Positions 35,921 to 47,548 of a DNA stretch of 64,000 bases are shown one piece after another. This DNA comes from Linnemannia schmuckeri. Lineage: Eukaryota > Mortierellomycota > Mortierellomycetes > Mortierellales > Mortierellaceae. Each line of letters opens with the position of its first letter. The stretch's first letter is position 1. The position numbers and the translations under genes are program-made. The DNA lies in contig JANATG010000005.1 in NCBI GenBank assembly GCA_029449235.1, positions 1,922,001 through 1,986,000 of the forward strand, given 5' to 3'. The notes below the pieces were generated by a model. It was not told the DNA's origin. It made no database searches and saw nothing but the letters and a program-made list of their open reading frames with translations.

Positions 35921-36096
35921 AGAGTGCTTTTGCGTATTCTTTTTTTTGAATCCGGTGTTCTTTTGCTTGCTGTTTCTGCCTGATCTAGGACAAGAAAAAG
36001 CGAACTCTCTCTTAGAAGCAAAACTGTGCTATGAGACTGTTGTTGATATTGTCGCATGTATCAATTAGGTCCATGGCAGTAGTGGCAAACAAAAGG

Positions 36097-36128
<32 letters not shown>

Positions 36129-36573
36129 GCAGAGACAGCAGAAAAAAGACAGGATAGGTTAATATTTAAACGAAACAAAAAAGCTATAAAAATAAGGAAA
36201 AAAAAACTGATCAGGCCATTCCCATACACACATTACTAAACACAAACATGATTACTTGCCACTACAGAGACACTTCCTGGAGGAAGAAGACGAGGCGGGA
36301 GGTCTGTTGGAGGATATGATGATGAACTTGATTGTTTGCTATTGTTTTGTTGTACAGGGGGATTTGACTCTCTGGCTCTCCTGTAGGTGTGGGTATGAGG
36401 TTGACAAGGAGAGGGTGAGGGTGTTGTTGAATGGGACGAGAAGGGAAGAAAGACGAAAAGCACTCGAAGGTAGTTAAAGGACCATGAGGCTGGTAGAAAG
36501 GGTCGTGGGAGGGTAGGAAAAGAGTAAAAAGTTGAGAAAAAAAAAAAAAAAGAAAAAAGAAGAAGAAGAGAGA

Positions 36574-36604
<31 letters not shown>

Positions 36605-39600
36605 CTCCACTATGATTGTTATTGACCGTGGAAAATTGAATGTCACTTGAGAGAAGGAAAGGACTTCTTTTTTTCTAATTTTTTTTTTTTTGGCCTCGTA
36701 TTGCTACTTTTCACTTCTCTCTTCTTTCCACTTATCTTCCATTTTACTTTCAGACAAAAGAAAAGAAGAGAGGAGGCCAGCCCATCGCACATTTGATAGC
36801 GATGAAGCGACTGCTGTATTCGCCCACAAAAAAAAATTAAAAATCATTACAATTGGTACGTTTTCTCTCTTCTTTTGTATCTTTTTCTGCCGGTTCTTGC
36901 GTGCGTGTGCGTACATGTAATGGGTTTGGGTTGATGCTCTCATCCATCCTGTCCAATGGTTACCTTTTTTCGAGTAGGGGGGCAGCGAACAAAAAAAAAA
37001 AGAAAGTTTTCCTGCCTCTCTGTGTGTCCACTTTAATCCCTCTTCCCTTCCCCCTTTCGACCCATGGATTACAAGGCTCGAATCTTGTTTCCCCTTCTTC
37101 GTCCCTCTTGCGCAACTTGACAGCCATCCATTTCCATTTCCCCATTTTCCGTCCACGGGAAGAATAGAATAAACAAAAAATAGCTACTTTCCACCCCTTC
37201 CCTTTCCCTTTGCTTCCTTTCCCTTTCATCTTGACCACCCCACCCTCACACCCCCGCTCGTAATGCTCAATTAGATAAAGGGGTTAGAAAAGAGGAACGA
37301 GCATGGTTGATTGCTCGATTGACCTTCTTTCTCTCTTTCTTTTCCGTTTATTCCTTTTCTTCCACACTTCCCCCTTCTACCTTTTCCGCTTCCCTTTTCA
37401 TTTTTACATCATTGCTAACCAAGTCAAGCCCTAACCACCAGGGGTTCCTACTCAACTTCACCAAAACCAACAACAAGGCCAACGCCAGCAGTAAGAGTAA
37501 TAACAAGTAACCATCGTCCGACCGACCAACCCATCTGGCGCCAATTCAACCCGTCTGCTGCATCGCTGTTTTTCGCTCGCATTTCGGTGTTACCAAAGGA
37601 GGGATGGGATGGGATGGGCGATCAAAATGTGAAGTATTTTCATTCAGGTACGAAATATGATCATGATAAAATAATTTTTTCACAGCCTTTGTTTTGTTTG
37701 TTGTTGTTTCCAACTAGACGAAAGAAGCAGCTCCGTCATCATCATCTGCATCATCATCATCATGCCACATGGAATAAAATAGCTGCTCCAAACTCAGCAA
37801 ATTGGATCTCCCAATGTTCAATGAATGGAAGAATCCGACAGGAGAGGACAGGACAGGAGACAGGAGTCGGAAGGGAGATCCTGAACTAGGACCGAATCAA
37901 ATTTCCACATGCGGAACATACATGCCATTCGATCATCAAGGAGAAGCACTAGATAAAATATCTGGGACATGGAGCGGCACTCTTTTTTGAAGGTTTTCGT
38001 GATGATGAAACAGTGCCTTTACTCCACAAAAACAGCGTAACCGAAGACCGCAACAAAAAATGGGCAAAGAGGTCGGTCAGGTACGTACTGTATTGTTACA
38101 GCCCAAGCCCATTCCTGCTAGTCCGAAGGAAGGAAGGAATCACAAAACAACACGACTCTTGTGATACTTTGCAGTGAGCATGGTAGCACACGACCTTTTT
38201 TTTTTTCTGCATGAACAAAAGAGAGGAAAGGGAAACGCCCAACCAACCAAATAGTGACATGCCAGCCTTCCAAGGACTCCCTAGATGGGCACAAGACCGA
38301 GAGAGAGAGAGTCCGAGCTCCCTGCCTGCCTTATCGGCTTTCGCCTCTTTTCTCTTCCGGCGAGAGCTCCCAGTCCCTGGAGAAGATGAATAATTGCAAA
38401 GCCTTCTTTTTCCATGGAAGAACAAACAAGTTGACACAAATTCTCCCACGGTCAGCCCACAGCCAGGACGGCGCTCACTTAATCCAGCCAATCACCATCC
38501 CCAAAATCTACTGTCAGGGCTACTATGAATTCGCAGCATTAGAAATAAACTACTTTTGACTTTTTGAAGAAGACCCTTCGGTGATACTTTTTCTCGCTGG
38601 TTGTGTCTGAAACGCAAAGGCGGCGTGGAGAGATGGAGTGAGTGGCCCAAGCATTTTCTGCCCATCCCCCTCTTTTCTTTTCAGGAGCAAACAAAAACAA
38701 TGAAAAGAGGAGGAGCTGTCAAAAAAAAAAGGAGCAAATAGCGAATGAGGGGCGTGCGCACTGGCCACGCTACGACCCCCTTGTCTCCTCTCCTCTCCTC
38801 TCCTTTCTCCTCTCGTTTTGTTTTGAAAGACGACCGATTGACTTCTCTTGTCATCACAAAACGCCCAACAGCATAAACGTTTTGTTGACGATTTGCACAA
38901 GAGGCGAACGTGAATCATCTACTTTACCCACTTTGTAGATTCTCCTATCCTGCTGAAAAGAGTACCCGCTTGCTTGTGGCGAGCGCCTCACAGACCATGA
39001 TGATTGCTATACTAGCGCTGGTCACGAGCGTTTGAGCACAGATGTTGTTATCCAAACGGTTACATATTTTTTTGACGCGCCTCAAATTAAAGTAAGATGG
39101 ACCGACGCCTTTGGCTTCACTTGCTTTCAAATGACGGTAGTAAGTTCTCTTCCACTTTTGTTGACAATCGCGATCAGGTTCCTGAGGAAGAATAATCCCT
39201 GCCTCACTGCACTATAGACGTGTAATCATAATCAAGTGTTGACAGGAGAGGTAGTCAAATAACCCGTATTTTTTGTTTAAAAGGGACCGATTGAATTAAT
39301 GGGCAGATCGCTTGCGCACTGTCAAAGCAACATCAACAGCTGCATCAAACAAAAAATAAAAGGATCGCCTTCAGTTAAAAGAGCTGGTATACAAGACAAA
39401 AGAGCGACGAGGAACGTACTTCATTGCTCTCATTACGCTACCCCTACAATGTTGCTTTGTGAATGATGTGAATCGCATAGATAAAGTAGTGTGAGTGAGA
39501 CACATCGTCGATGAAGCGACGAGCACCCGCCTGATAGTGATATCCATACCTCTTTAAAAACAGCGGACGATACTCTAAAAATCGCCAATAACAACGAGGA

Positions 39601-39750
39601 CTTTTCTGTGAAATAAGAAGAGAAATGCAAGTTCAAAGACGCAAAAAGAAAAAGGCGTATCTTTGTCAATGAAGAACCATGTCCAGTGACACTCGCCTTC
39701 ATCAAAAAACAGTTGACCTTTGGAAAAAACTAGTGAGATGAAAAATGTTA
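35921..39750. other. Gene-poor region, 3.8 kb
   Basis: Dominated by homopolymers and purine/pyrimidine tracts: A27 at 36102-36128 and at 36573-36599, CT-rich stretches around 36.7-37.4 kb, GATGG repeats near 37600, and AGGAC/GGAGAC repeats near 37850. No frame here looks coding by composition, and no RNA gene is recognised apart from the tRNA that follows. Confidence 0.55.
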
Positions 39751-39822
39751 TGCCCACTGCAGGGATCGAACCTGCTACCTTCTGCTTACTAGGCAGACGC
39801 TCTACCAATGAGCTAAGCGGGC
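39751..39822 (-). tRNA. tRNA-Thr (anticodon AGU)
   Basis: A 72-nt cloverleaf on the minus strand. The acceptor stem GCCCGCT pairs with AGTGGGC (one G-U). The D-arm is GCTC-ATTGGTA-GAGC, the anticodon stem TCTGC/GCAGA with loop CTAGTAA (anticodon AGT), and the T-arm GCAGG-TTCGATC-CCTGC. The discriminator base is A. The A-box and B-box (GGTTCGATCC) are intact, and there is no intron. The first adenosine of the anticodon would become inosine. It stands alone, just upstream of the retrotransposon tails. Confidence 0.95.
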
Positions 39823-39976
39823 GTACTGATGTATTTTGGTTTTATAAATATCATATTAGACTCAAATCAGATATTGTCGCATGCTAGCCTATGTAAAATG
39901 AAGATTTTTTACCTCGCTAAAATGACGCTCACCGAAAATCTGTCGGAAGGAGGCCTGTGGTGACTGAAGTCGGCAG

Positions 39977-40426
39977 ATGCAAGATATCTCTGCCAAGGAC
40001 AAAACATCCAAATACACCGGCGCCCGAGGTGACTGGAGTCGAGGATACGGTTACATCACGCATGATGGGTTCTGCCCGTGTGGCGCTTCGCTAGCCATAC
40101 ATAAGGATCGAACCTGCCCTGGAGCGACCAAGGAACCACGCACAGCTGATGAGCGGCTGTTGGATAGTCTGTTGGGAAGGAGGAAATTGTCATTGATGGA
40201 GAGGATGGGAAGAATCCCCTTCATTCGTATCTAGTTTTATTTTGTCTTCCGTTTTTGCTGTGAAGAGCAGCGACAATTGTTGCGCAGAGCCAGGCTCCGG
40301 GTCGGACTGTGACTGGCGGATGGTGTACTGAAGAGTTTGGTCTGTAGTCCCCTTTACTTCCAAATGCCTCCTTTGCACTGTTTGTCAGAGAAATAAAATT
40401 GTGTACAAAAAAAAAAAAAAAAAATG
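39977..40426 (+). mobile_element. 5'-truncated non-LTR (LINE-like) retrotransposon tail, copy 1
   Basis: The 3' end of an element with its own A18 tail (40409-40426). It holds the C-terminus of an element protein (39977-40234, 85 residues) with a short Cys pattern, FCPCGAS...RTCPGA, and ends GRRKLSLMERMGRIPFIRI. A ~170-bp 3' UTR precedes the poly-A. From 40030 onward it matches copy 2 at roughly 90% by eye. The true left boundary is uncertain. Poly-A plus 5' truncation in tandem is typical of target-primed reverse transcription. The clade cannot be named from this fragment. Confidence 0.75.
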
Positions 40427-40775
40427 ACTGGAGTCGAGGATACGATTACATCACGCCTGATGGTTTCTGCCCGTGTGGCGCTTCGCTAGCCACACATGGG
40501 GGCCGGACCTGCCCTGGAGCGACCAAGGATCCACGCGCAGCTGATGAGCGGCTGTTGGAGAGTCTTTTGGGAAGGAGGAAGTTGTCATAGATGGAGAGGA
40601 TGGGGAGAGTTCTCTTCATTCGTATCTAGTTTTATTTTCTTCCGTTTTTTGCTATAAAGAGCAGCGACAATTGTTGCGCAGAGCAAGGCTCCGGGTCGGA
40701 CTGTGGCTGGTAGATGGCGGCGGGAAGAGTTTGGTACATAACAACTCCTTTTCACTATCAAAAATGCACACGAAA

Positions 40776-40809
<34 letters not shown>
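40427..40809 (+). mobile_element. 5'-truncated LINE-like retrotransposon tail, copy 2
   Basis: Begins directly after the poly-A of copy 1 with TGACTGGAGTCGAGGATACG, matching copy 1 from 40030. It keeps the same C-terminal peptide (DGFCPCGASLATHGGRTCPG) but stops earlier (stop 40588-40590, after GRRKLS). The same 3' UTR follows, then an A32 tail (40778-40809). It is a head-to-tail partner of copy 1. Confidence 0.75.
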
Positions 40810-40810
<1 letters not shown>

Positions 40811-40943
40811 CACGCCACTAAAATTTAGAAAATTTGCGTTTCTTCTCATGTTCAGCTGATTTTCTAACTGCAAAGAAATGAAGGTTTACTATTCACAAAC
40901 AACTCAGGAAGCGACTCACTCATCGGCAAAACCAGCTAAAGTT

Positions 40944-40996
40944 GCCCGCTTAGCTCATTAGCAGAGCTGCCTTGTTACTGTTACCATTGTGGTTAC
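40944..40996 (+). pseudogene. tRNA-like relic
   Basis: The first 16 nt (GCCCGCTTAGCTCATT) are identical to the 5' end of the tRNA-Thr at 39751-39822, on the opposite strand. AGCAGAGC follows, close to its D-arm. Beyond that no cloverleaf, B-box or matching acceptor strand can be drawn. It is a decayed tRNA gene or a 3'-truncated retroposed copy. Confidence 0.5.
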
Positions 40997-41015
40997 AAAA
41001 AAGCAGCACTCGTTT

Positions 41016-41120
41016 TTTGGACTATGGCTGGACGATGGCATGCGGAAGAGTTTGACACGTTGCCTTCATTTACTATGCCTCCCTTGGGCTGTTGTCAGAA
41101 AAATGAAATTGAGCGTATTT
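41016..41120 (+). mobile_element. Degenerate third LINE-like tail
   Basis: Resembles the 3' UTR of copies 1 and 2 (GGACTATGGCTGGACGATGG, GGAAGAGTTTG, TGCCTCC, TTGTCAGA, AAATGAAATTG) but has many substitutions and no poly-A. Probably an older insertion of the same family. Confidence 0.5.
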
Positions 41121-43406
41121 GTTCAAGCCTAGTTTGAAGAACAAAAAGTATGTCAATGGTATTAATGTATCACACAGGTGATGGTGATCACTGCCGCTAG
41201 GAAAAAGCGCACAATTCAAAATACGTTTGAAGAAAAAAGATCTGCTGCTGACGACATCAGTGTTTCAGTTGATTGATGGTGATCACTGCACGCTAGGCAC
41301 GCCAAGTCTATCACATCTCTTTGGAAGCGCGCAGAAAAATTGTTCTGCGGATGAATTTTCCTACGCATTCGCGCAAGAACGCATAGCTAACTATGGAAGG
41401 GCTGGAAGAGCGAAAAAAAGAATGTCGATTACTGTGAATTGAGTGTAGGAAGAGAAGAATGCTTTTGTCACGATGCAAGCTATTTTCTTTTTTTCAATAG
41501 CTCACGTTTTCATCCGTCGACAGATTTTCTTCTTTTTTTCTTTTTTCTTTTTTCTTGGCGATCTACTCTAGGAGGATGGCAGGGGTCTATAAAAAGGATA
41601 GAAAACGAGGCGTCAACGGACCAGGGGGGTACAACAACGTCTAGGACTGTGTGTTTTTCTTTTTCTTCCTTGTTCTTCTTTAACTTCTTTAAATTCTTCG
41701 TATCCGATTTGTGAGGAACTAGTTCAGGCAGGGTTCGTAGGCGGAATTGAAAAAGGATGAAAGATGTTAAAAATAACAGACCGGCGAGAAACAGGGCAGG
41801 GCAGGATGGATAAACTTACTCAAGGCTGTGTCTTTTTTGTTTTGCAAATAGCGTCAACCCAACTCTAGACTTGCAGCGTTTCTTGTTTTGCCGGGAATAA
41901 ACAACCGACAGCAAACAAATAAACAACACAAGAAAGTTATAATCAACAACCGGTGAATGTCCGCTGACAAGCAATTGCGCAAGTGAGGAAGAACAGTAGC
42001 GAGGAAGGAACATGGTGTACATAGTACATACGAGGGGATACGAAGAGGGCTGAAGGTCGTGGCCAGGATGGAAGGATAGGCATAGTGTCAGGCTGCACAT
42101 TATGCTGCATCGTCCCCTCTTTTCCTCTCTCTCTATCTCTCGCTCCACTTGTTCATTCTTTTTCTAACCCCCTTTGCTCAACAACTGTTTCTTACAATAG
42201 TCAACGTCGACTCAACAACTCAACAGCTTAACAAAGTGCGACAGTGTGATGTCAACATAACACAACAGCAAGGGTTGCAGGTGCGAGTGAATCACCCTTG
42301 AAGAAGAAAACAATAACTAGGGGTTAGGTAGCCACAGCTTAGGGGGTGAAATGATGAGTACAGACAGCCAAGGTTCTTGTTTTTTGACAGCGGAGACTTT
42401 TTTTTCCGAGTCTGAGTGAAAATTGCATTTCGCTGTTCGATGACATGACTGATAGACAAAGAAATATTGTTGCACAAAGCCTGAGCCAGGGTCCTCTTCG
42501 ACTCCTCGTGAAGAAAAGACGAGTTCCAGGCGTCCAAGAAGCAAAGAGCTAGTCCAAATTGGAAGAACGGGTGGCTTTAGATGACGATTAGTCAGGCTAC
42601 CACCCCCATCGCCACGCAATATGTGCCTTTGTAAATGCGTGGGCTGTTGCACATAACGAGAAGAAAAGAAATAAAGAAAGAAAGAAAGAAAGGAAGGAAG
42701 AAAGGAAGGAAGGAAGGAAGGAAAGGAAAGAAGAAGAAAAAAAAAAAAGGAAGAAAGGACAAACCCTGGAGTGTTTGTTGTGTGTTTCGCCTGGTCTGAT
42801 GTCTGTCTGATGTCTGTTCAGAGGGAGTGAGTCGGAGAAGATTTCGCCCGCACAGTTGCGTCAGTGCAAGGTGTAGAATAAAAAAAAATGGCGGTGCCAG
42901 TCTCTCCTCTCGTTCCTGAAGGCCAGTCTCCCATTTGCGCCCTTTTATCTGACACACCTTGCCTTTTCTTTATTAGTCGTCTTGTCCCTCTTTTTCCTGC
43001 ACTCTTTCTTTTTTTTATTTCTTCATTCTTCCTCATTCATTCCATTCTGTTGCGGGAGGTTATTAGCAACAGACTCATATCTTGATCTATTCATTCGCTC
43101 ACTCATTCATTCCGTTCTCTTTTCCCTCCTTACTCTGACAAGCACCCTCGCATTCACTCCGTCTGTTGTCTTCCCTTGCGTTTTTCCTCTCTCGCTCTTC
43201 ACTCTTCAATTTCACTCCTGTCTCTTGTCCTTTCCAGCCCCGCTTCTTCTCTCTTCACTCCTCATTCCTGATCCTTACTCTCCTCATTCGCTCATTCCCA
43301 CTCGACTCTCGTTGTCTTGAGTGTACTGAACCTTGAGGAAACAAAGATACCCTTTTTTTATCCGCTGGATAATCAACATATATATCACAGCATCAAGCAC
43401 ACATAT
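41121..43406. other. Intergenic: gene-poor, then leader of the ADAM gene
   Basis: No gene is recognised. A 15-bp direct repeat (GATGGTGATCACTGC plus a CGCTAGG follow-up) occurs at 41180 and 41275. GAAA/GGAA-type purine repeats fill 42660-42755. The last ~400 bp are CT-rich, as in other promoters and leaders here. Confidence 0.55.
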
Positions 43407-46400
43407 ATGGTCGCATCAATAAGGGCCAGCATTCTGCTGGCACTCTTCTCCACCATGACCCTCCTCTCAACTAAAGTACAATTGCAAGTACAAGGTGAGA
43501 GCTTACTCAGTCATTTTTCACTACTACACAACTAGCTACAGTTGCAAGGTGGAAGCACGATTATCCGGTGGTCTTCTTTTATATATGACATGACATGACA
43601 TGACATGCCCTCCCTCCTGTCTCCTTCCTTACCTCTGCTTGCCAACCAAACTAATTCTATTTCTGTTCTCCTCCACATAAAAATGTCACAATGCGCAAAT
43701 TCTCAGCCCATTCACAGGCTTGGCCAACCATTACTCGAGCGGAACACATAGCCGGTCTGCGCCACGACATCCTCCCCAGAGCAGCGCCCTATGACCTCCA
43801 TCGCGACCAGCCTCTCGCCAAGCGCAACCTGGACCAGATCCTCAGCGCATACCCAGACATCATCACCAGGGACGATACCATCCGGTTCCAATTCTCTGCC
43901 TTCAATACCACATTCCATCTCTATCTGGAACCAAATACGGACTTCCTCCATCCCGAGGCAGATCTTGGTCCCGATGTTATCGTAGATGATATCAAGGCCT
44001 TCAAGGGTATTGTCATCCAAGACGAGCACCATGCCGATCGCAAGTGGAAGCGCGCTGCAACCACCTCGAGAATCGCCAAAAGAACGGTTGAACATATGCT
44101 GCACGAGGAAGGAGTCGCTGGTTGGGCTCGCATGATGGTAGAACATGACCCTGCAACGTAAGCCCAGACTCTTTTTTTTTTTTCTTCCTTTCTTACATGA
44201 CACACCGGGACTGTTCAGGAGAAGAGAAAGGGAAAAAAAAAACCATGAAAAACCACGATCGATCCAAACAAGCAAAACCAATTGTCCAACGTGCATGCAC
44301 AAGGACGCGAAAAAGAAAAACGAGGGGTTTCAACAAAAGCATCAGCTGTGATTTGTTGTCCTCAAAAATCTATGTTGTTGTTGTATGCTGGCGTTGCTGT
44401 ACTGTAGCTGTTGTCCATGCCAGGATATGGGTGGCTGGTCGGGCTGTTGTTGTCGCAGTTGCCTTGTCGACTTGACCCTATCTTTTTTCTTCTTTGTTTA
44501 TTTACTTTTTCGCTAACCAAACAACGACATGCATACTATTTACCCCTATACTAGCCCTGACGAGGTCGTTCTTCGAGGAGCGTTCATGGTCAACGGGGAC
44601 ACTTACCATGTGACAACACGACAACATTACCATGTCCAGAAGCGATCGGATGATGCTGTCCCTAGCTCCTTTCAACAGCTCCACGACAACAGCATGGTTA
44701 TCTTTCGCGACTCAGACCTTTACAACCCAAGCCGCTTCCTCAAGGCCAAGCGCGGACTCCAAGCAGAAGAAACAACCTGTGGCTCCGACACGATGTTAAA
44801 CAAAACCTCGGCCTACATTGAAGCCACATCGTCCCACGAATACTACTATCCACCCGATCGGACATCGACCATTCCCATGGCTGCGTTCGACGCCAGCTCA
44901 TCCTGGACCGACATTCTTGCTGCCCCAATGTCAAAGCGCGGCATTGCCATCAAGGTCGCAGGTCCCAACCCTGTCCCTGCAGGATGTCCTACTAACCGAT
45001 TGGTCAACTACATGGTAAGTGTTATTCGCCCACTTTTCAGGCGATATGGCTCTCCAAATGACGTTTCTATTTTTTTAGAGTTTTTGTCCTAACGTCCAAC
45101 TCTTTCCTAATCTTGTCATTGCAGGGTGTCGCTGCCGACTGTTCGTATGTCCGAAACTATGGAGGCACCGCTGGCGCCAGGAAACAGATCTTTGCAGACT
45201 TCAACACTGCCTCAGGAATCTACGAGAGCACGTTTAATGTCGCATTGGGTGTGATTGCCCTCAATATTAAGACCGACAACTGCCCTGCGACACCAGTCTC
45301 TGGCGAAGAGTGGAACCAGGATTGCTCATCCACATATACCATCGATCAGAGACTCAGTGATTTCAGTCGTTGGAGAGGACAGGGCGGTAGGGAGAATGAC
45401 GGAGCTGGACTGTGGCATCTGATGACCAAGTGCAACTCGGGTCCCGTTGTCGGTATTGCATGGACCAAGGCTCTTTGCCAGATGAAGTCGCAGTCTCAAG
45501 ATGGACAAGGACAGGGCATTCAATATACTGCAGGAACCGGTATCTCGTCTATCACTCCCAACGAATGGATGGTTGTCAGTCATGAGGTCGGTCACGGCTT
45601 TGGTGCGATCCACGACTGCACAACTGGATCTTGTCCCGCTGCTGCCGGTCAATGCTGCCCACTCTCATCCTCCGTCTGTGATGCCGGCGCACAGTTTATT
45701 ATGAACCCCTCTGAACAGACGCCAACAAAGACTTTCTCACCCTGCAGTATCAGGGCCATCTGTGGAACCATCCAGAGTTCGTCAGGACAGTGTCTCAAGC
45801 CCCCAGGAACTCGCCAGACTCAGAGCTCGGAGACCAACATTTGCGGAAACGGTCTCAAGGAGTCAGGCGAGGACTGTGATTGCGGATCAGCTGAAGACTG
45901 TGCCAAGGACCCCTGTTGCGACGGAACGACCTGCAAGTTCAAGGATGGCGCCGTCTGCGACGACCTGAACGACGATTGCTGCTTGAACTGTCAGTTGCGA
46001 TCAGCAGGATTTGTCTGCCGTGCAGCGATTTCAGAGTGTGATATCCAGGAAGTCTGTACTGGCACCAGCCCCACCTGCCCAGCAGATGTCCGTGTCGAGA
46101 ACCTGACCCCATGCAAGGGACCCAACAACTCGACTTCGGGTCTTCAATGTGCAAACGGTGTTTGTACTTCACGCGACCTTCAATGTCAACAGCAGGATCG
46201 ACAAGGAATCACCAAGGCATGTGGCGCGTCGAACAGTTGCGACTTGATGTGTAACGACCCTGGTGGGAACTCGCTGGCATGTACCCAGATCCCTGGAACC
46301 TACTTTTTGGACGGCACACCTTGTGGATTCGGAGGCACCTGTACCAGTGGATCATGTAAGTACAGCAATGGCATTCAAGGAGTGCTGGGCTGGGCAAGGG

Positions 46401-47179
46401 AGCACTTGTCGATTGTGATTCCGGTTGGTGTTGTCCTCGGTCTTATCTTGCTCTGCTGCATCTGGAGCTGCTTTTCGGGATGCTGCCGTCGCCGTCGTCA
46501 AGCGGCTGCATACCGCAAACGCACAGGAAGCCGGTCCGTAGCGGGATCAGGTAGATCAAGAGTTGGTCCTCCACATGGGCCCGATGGCCCTGTACAAGGA
46601 GCTCAACATGGACAGCAATATCCGATGGGGCCTGTGCCACCAGTTCCACCACCAGCTGTCTATCATGATCCTAATGTGCTTCGTCGAGAGGACCAGGAGA
46701 TGCAGTGGGCACTTGAGGAGAGCCGGAGGGAGTATGAGCGTCAACAGTCGCAGCAGGCTCGTCACATGAGTGGAGCAGACTTGTATGCACTACCAACAGG
46801 AGATCCACCAACATCGTCGTATTCCCGCAATGGTGCGTCTGTAGTGGATACACCGCGTGTGGAAGATGCATACCCATTCCAGACTACTGCCACGCCGTTC
46901 CCATCGTCTCAGCAGCCAGAAAATGCGGCATTGACTCTATCAGCCAAGTATTCGCCCTTACCGACTCCCGTTCTCCCAGCGCAGACTGTCCCTCAGTACT
47001 CTCCTCCACAGACAGCGCCTACCGGGTACACACCCCCGTCGACTTCTCAATACGCGCCGCCGTCGACCCCCCCTCGCCAGGACCCTGGCGATATCTTTGC
47101 GGACCCCCAACTTCCACCGCCATCCGCACCAACTTCGGGACCATCTGACTCTTCCTATCGTCCCACCGGCTTTATCTAG
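43407..47179 (+). CDS. ADAM-type zinc metalloprotease with disintegrin region and membrane anchor, 4 exons
   Basis: Exons: 43407..43494, 43707..44157, 44555..45014 and 45125..47179, giving 1017 residues. Residues 1-29 form a signal peptide (ASILLALFSTMTLLS core). The propeptide has Lys/Arg-rich sites (e.g. KRAATTSRIAKR). The metalloprotease domain carries HEVGHGFGAIHD at about 476-487, matching the M12B HExxHxxGxxHD zinc site. A cysteine-rich disintegrin region follows (about 571-655, ICGNGLKESGEDCDCGSAED, CCLNCQLRSAGFVCR). An ADAM-cysteine-rich-like part leads to a transmembrane helix (about 765-785, IVIPVGVVLGLILLCCIWS). The ~230-residue cytoplasmic tail is Pro/Gln/Ser-rich with many SH3-like proline motifs. 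It should be a type I cell-surface or vesicular sheddase. Fungal ADAMs are known (e.g. S. pombe mde10, a sporulation protein) but uncommon. Confidence 0.93.
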
Positions 47180-47548
47180 CGCATTATGCCTTGTAAATAT
47201 TAATATTTTTTATCCAAACAATAACAAACAAACGATGCTGGGCAAAGCAACGCACTCCTCTCTTGTAGAAAAATCATTAAAAAAACCAAAGAACCAAAAT
47301 TGGTCATAGTTCATCCTTGCTCTCCGGTTGATGAATGACCAAGCGGGTTCATCCGTCTTCCCGCCATGAGGGGGGAGGACAAACACAACAGGCCGAACAG
47401 CTGATCTTCTCTTCACTCCCCTTTTCTTTCTTCTCTCTCATTCGTTTGCTTCCTCCTTCTTTCACTTGTTCCTCAATTCACTTCCTCGCTTTTTCATTCC
47501 CCTCCCTCAACTTAGCCCTCCCATACATACCACAACTACAACAAAAAT
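47180..47548. other. Intergenic spacer, 369 bp
   Basis: 3' flank of the ADAM gene followed by the CT-rich leader of the acyltransferase gene. Nothing else is seen. Confidence 0.6.
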
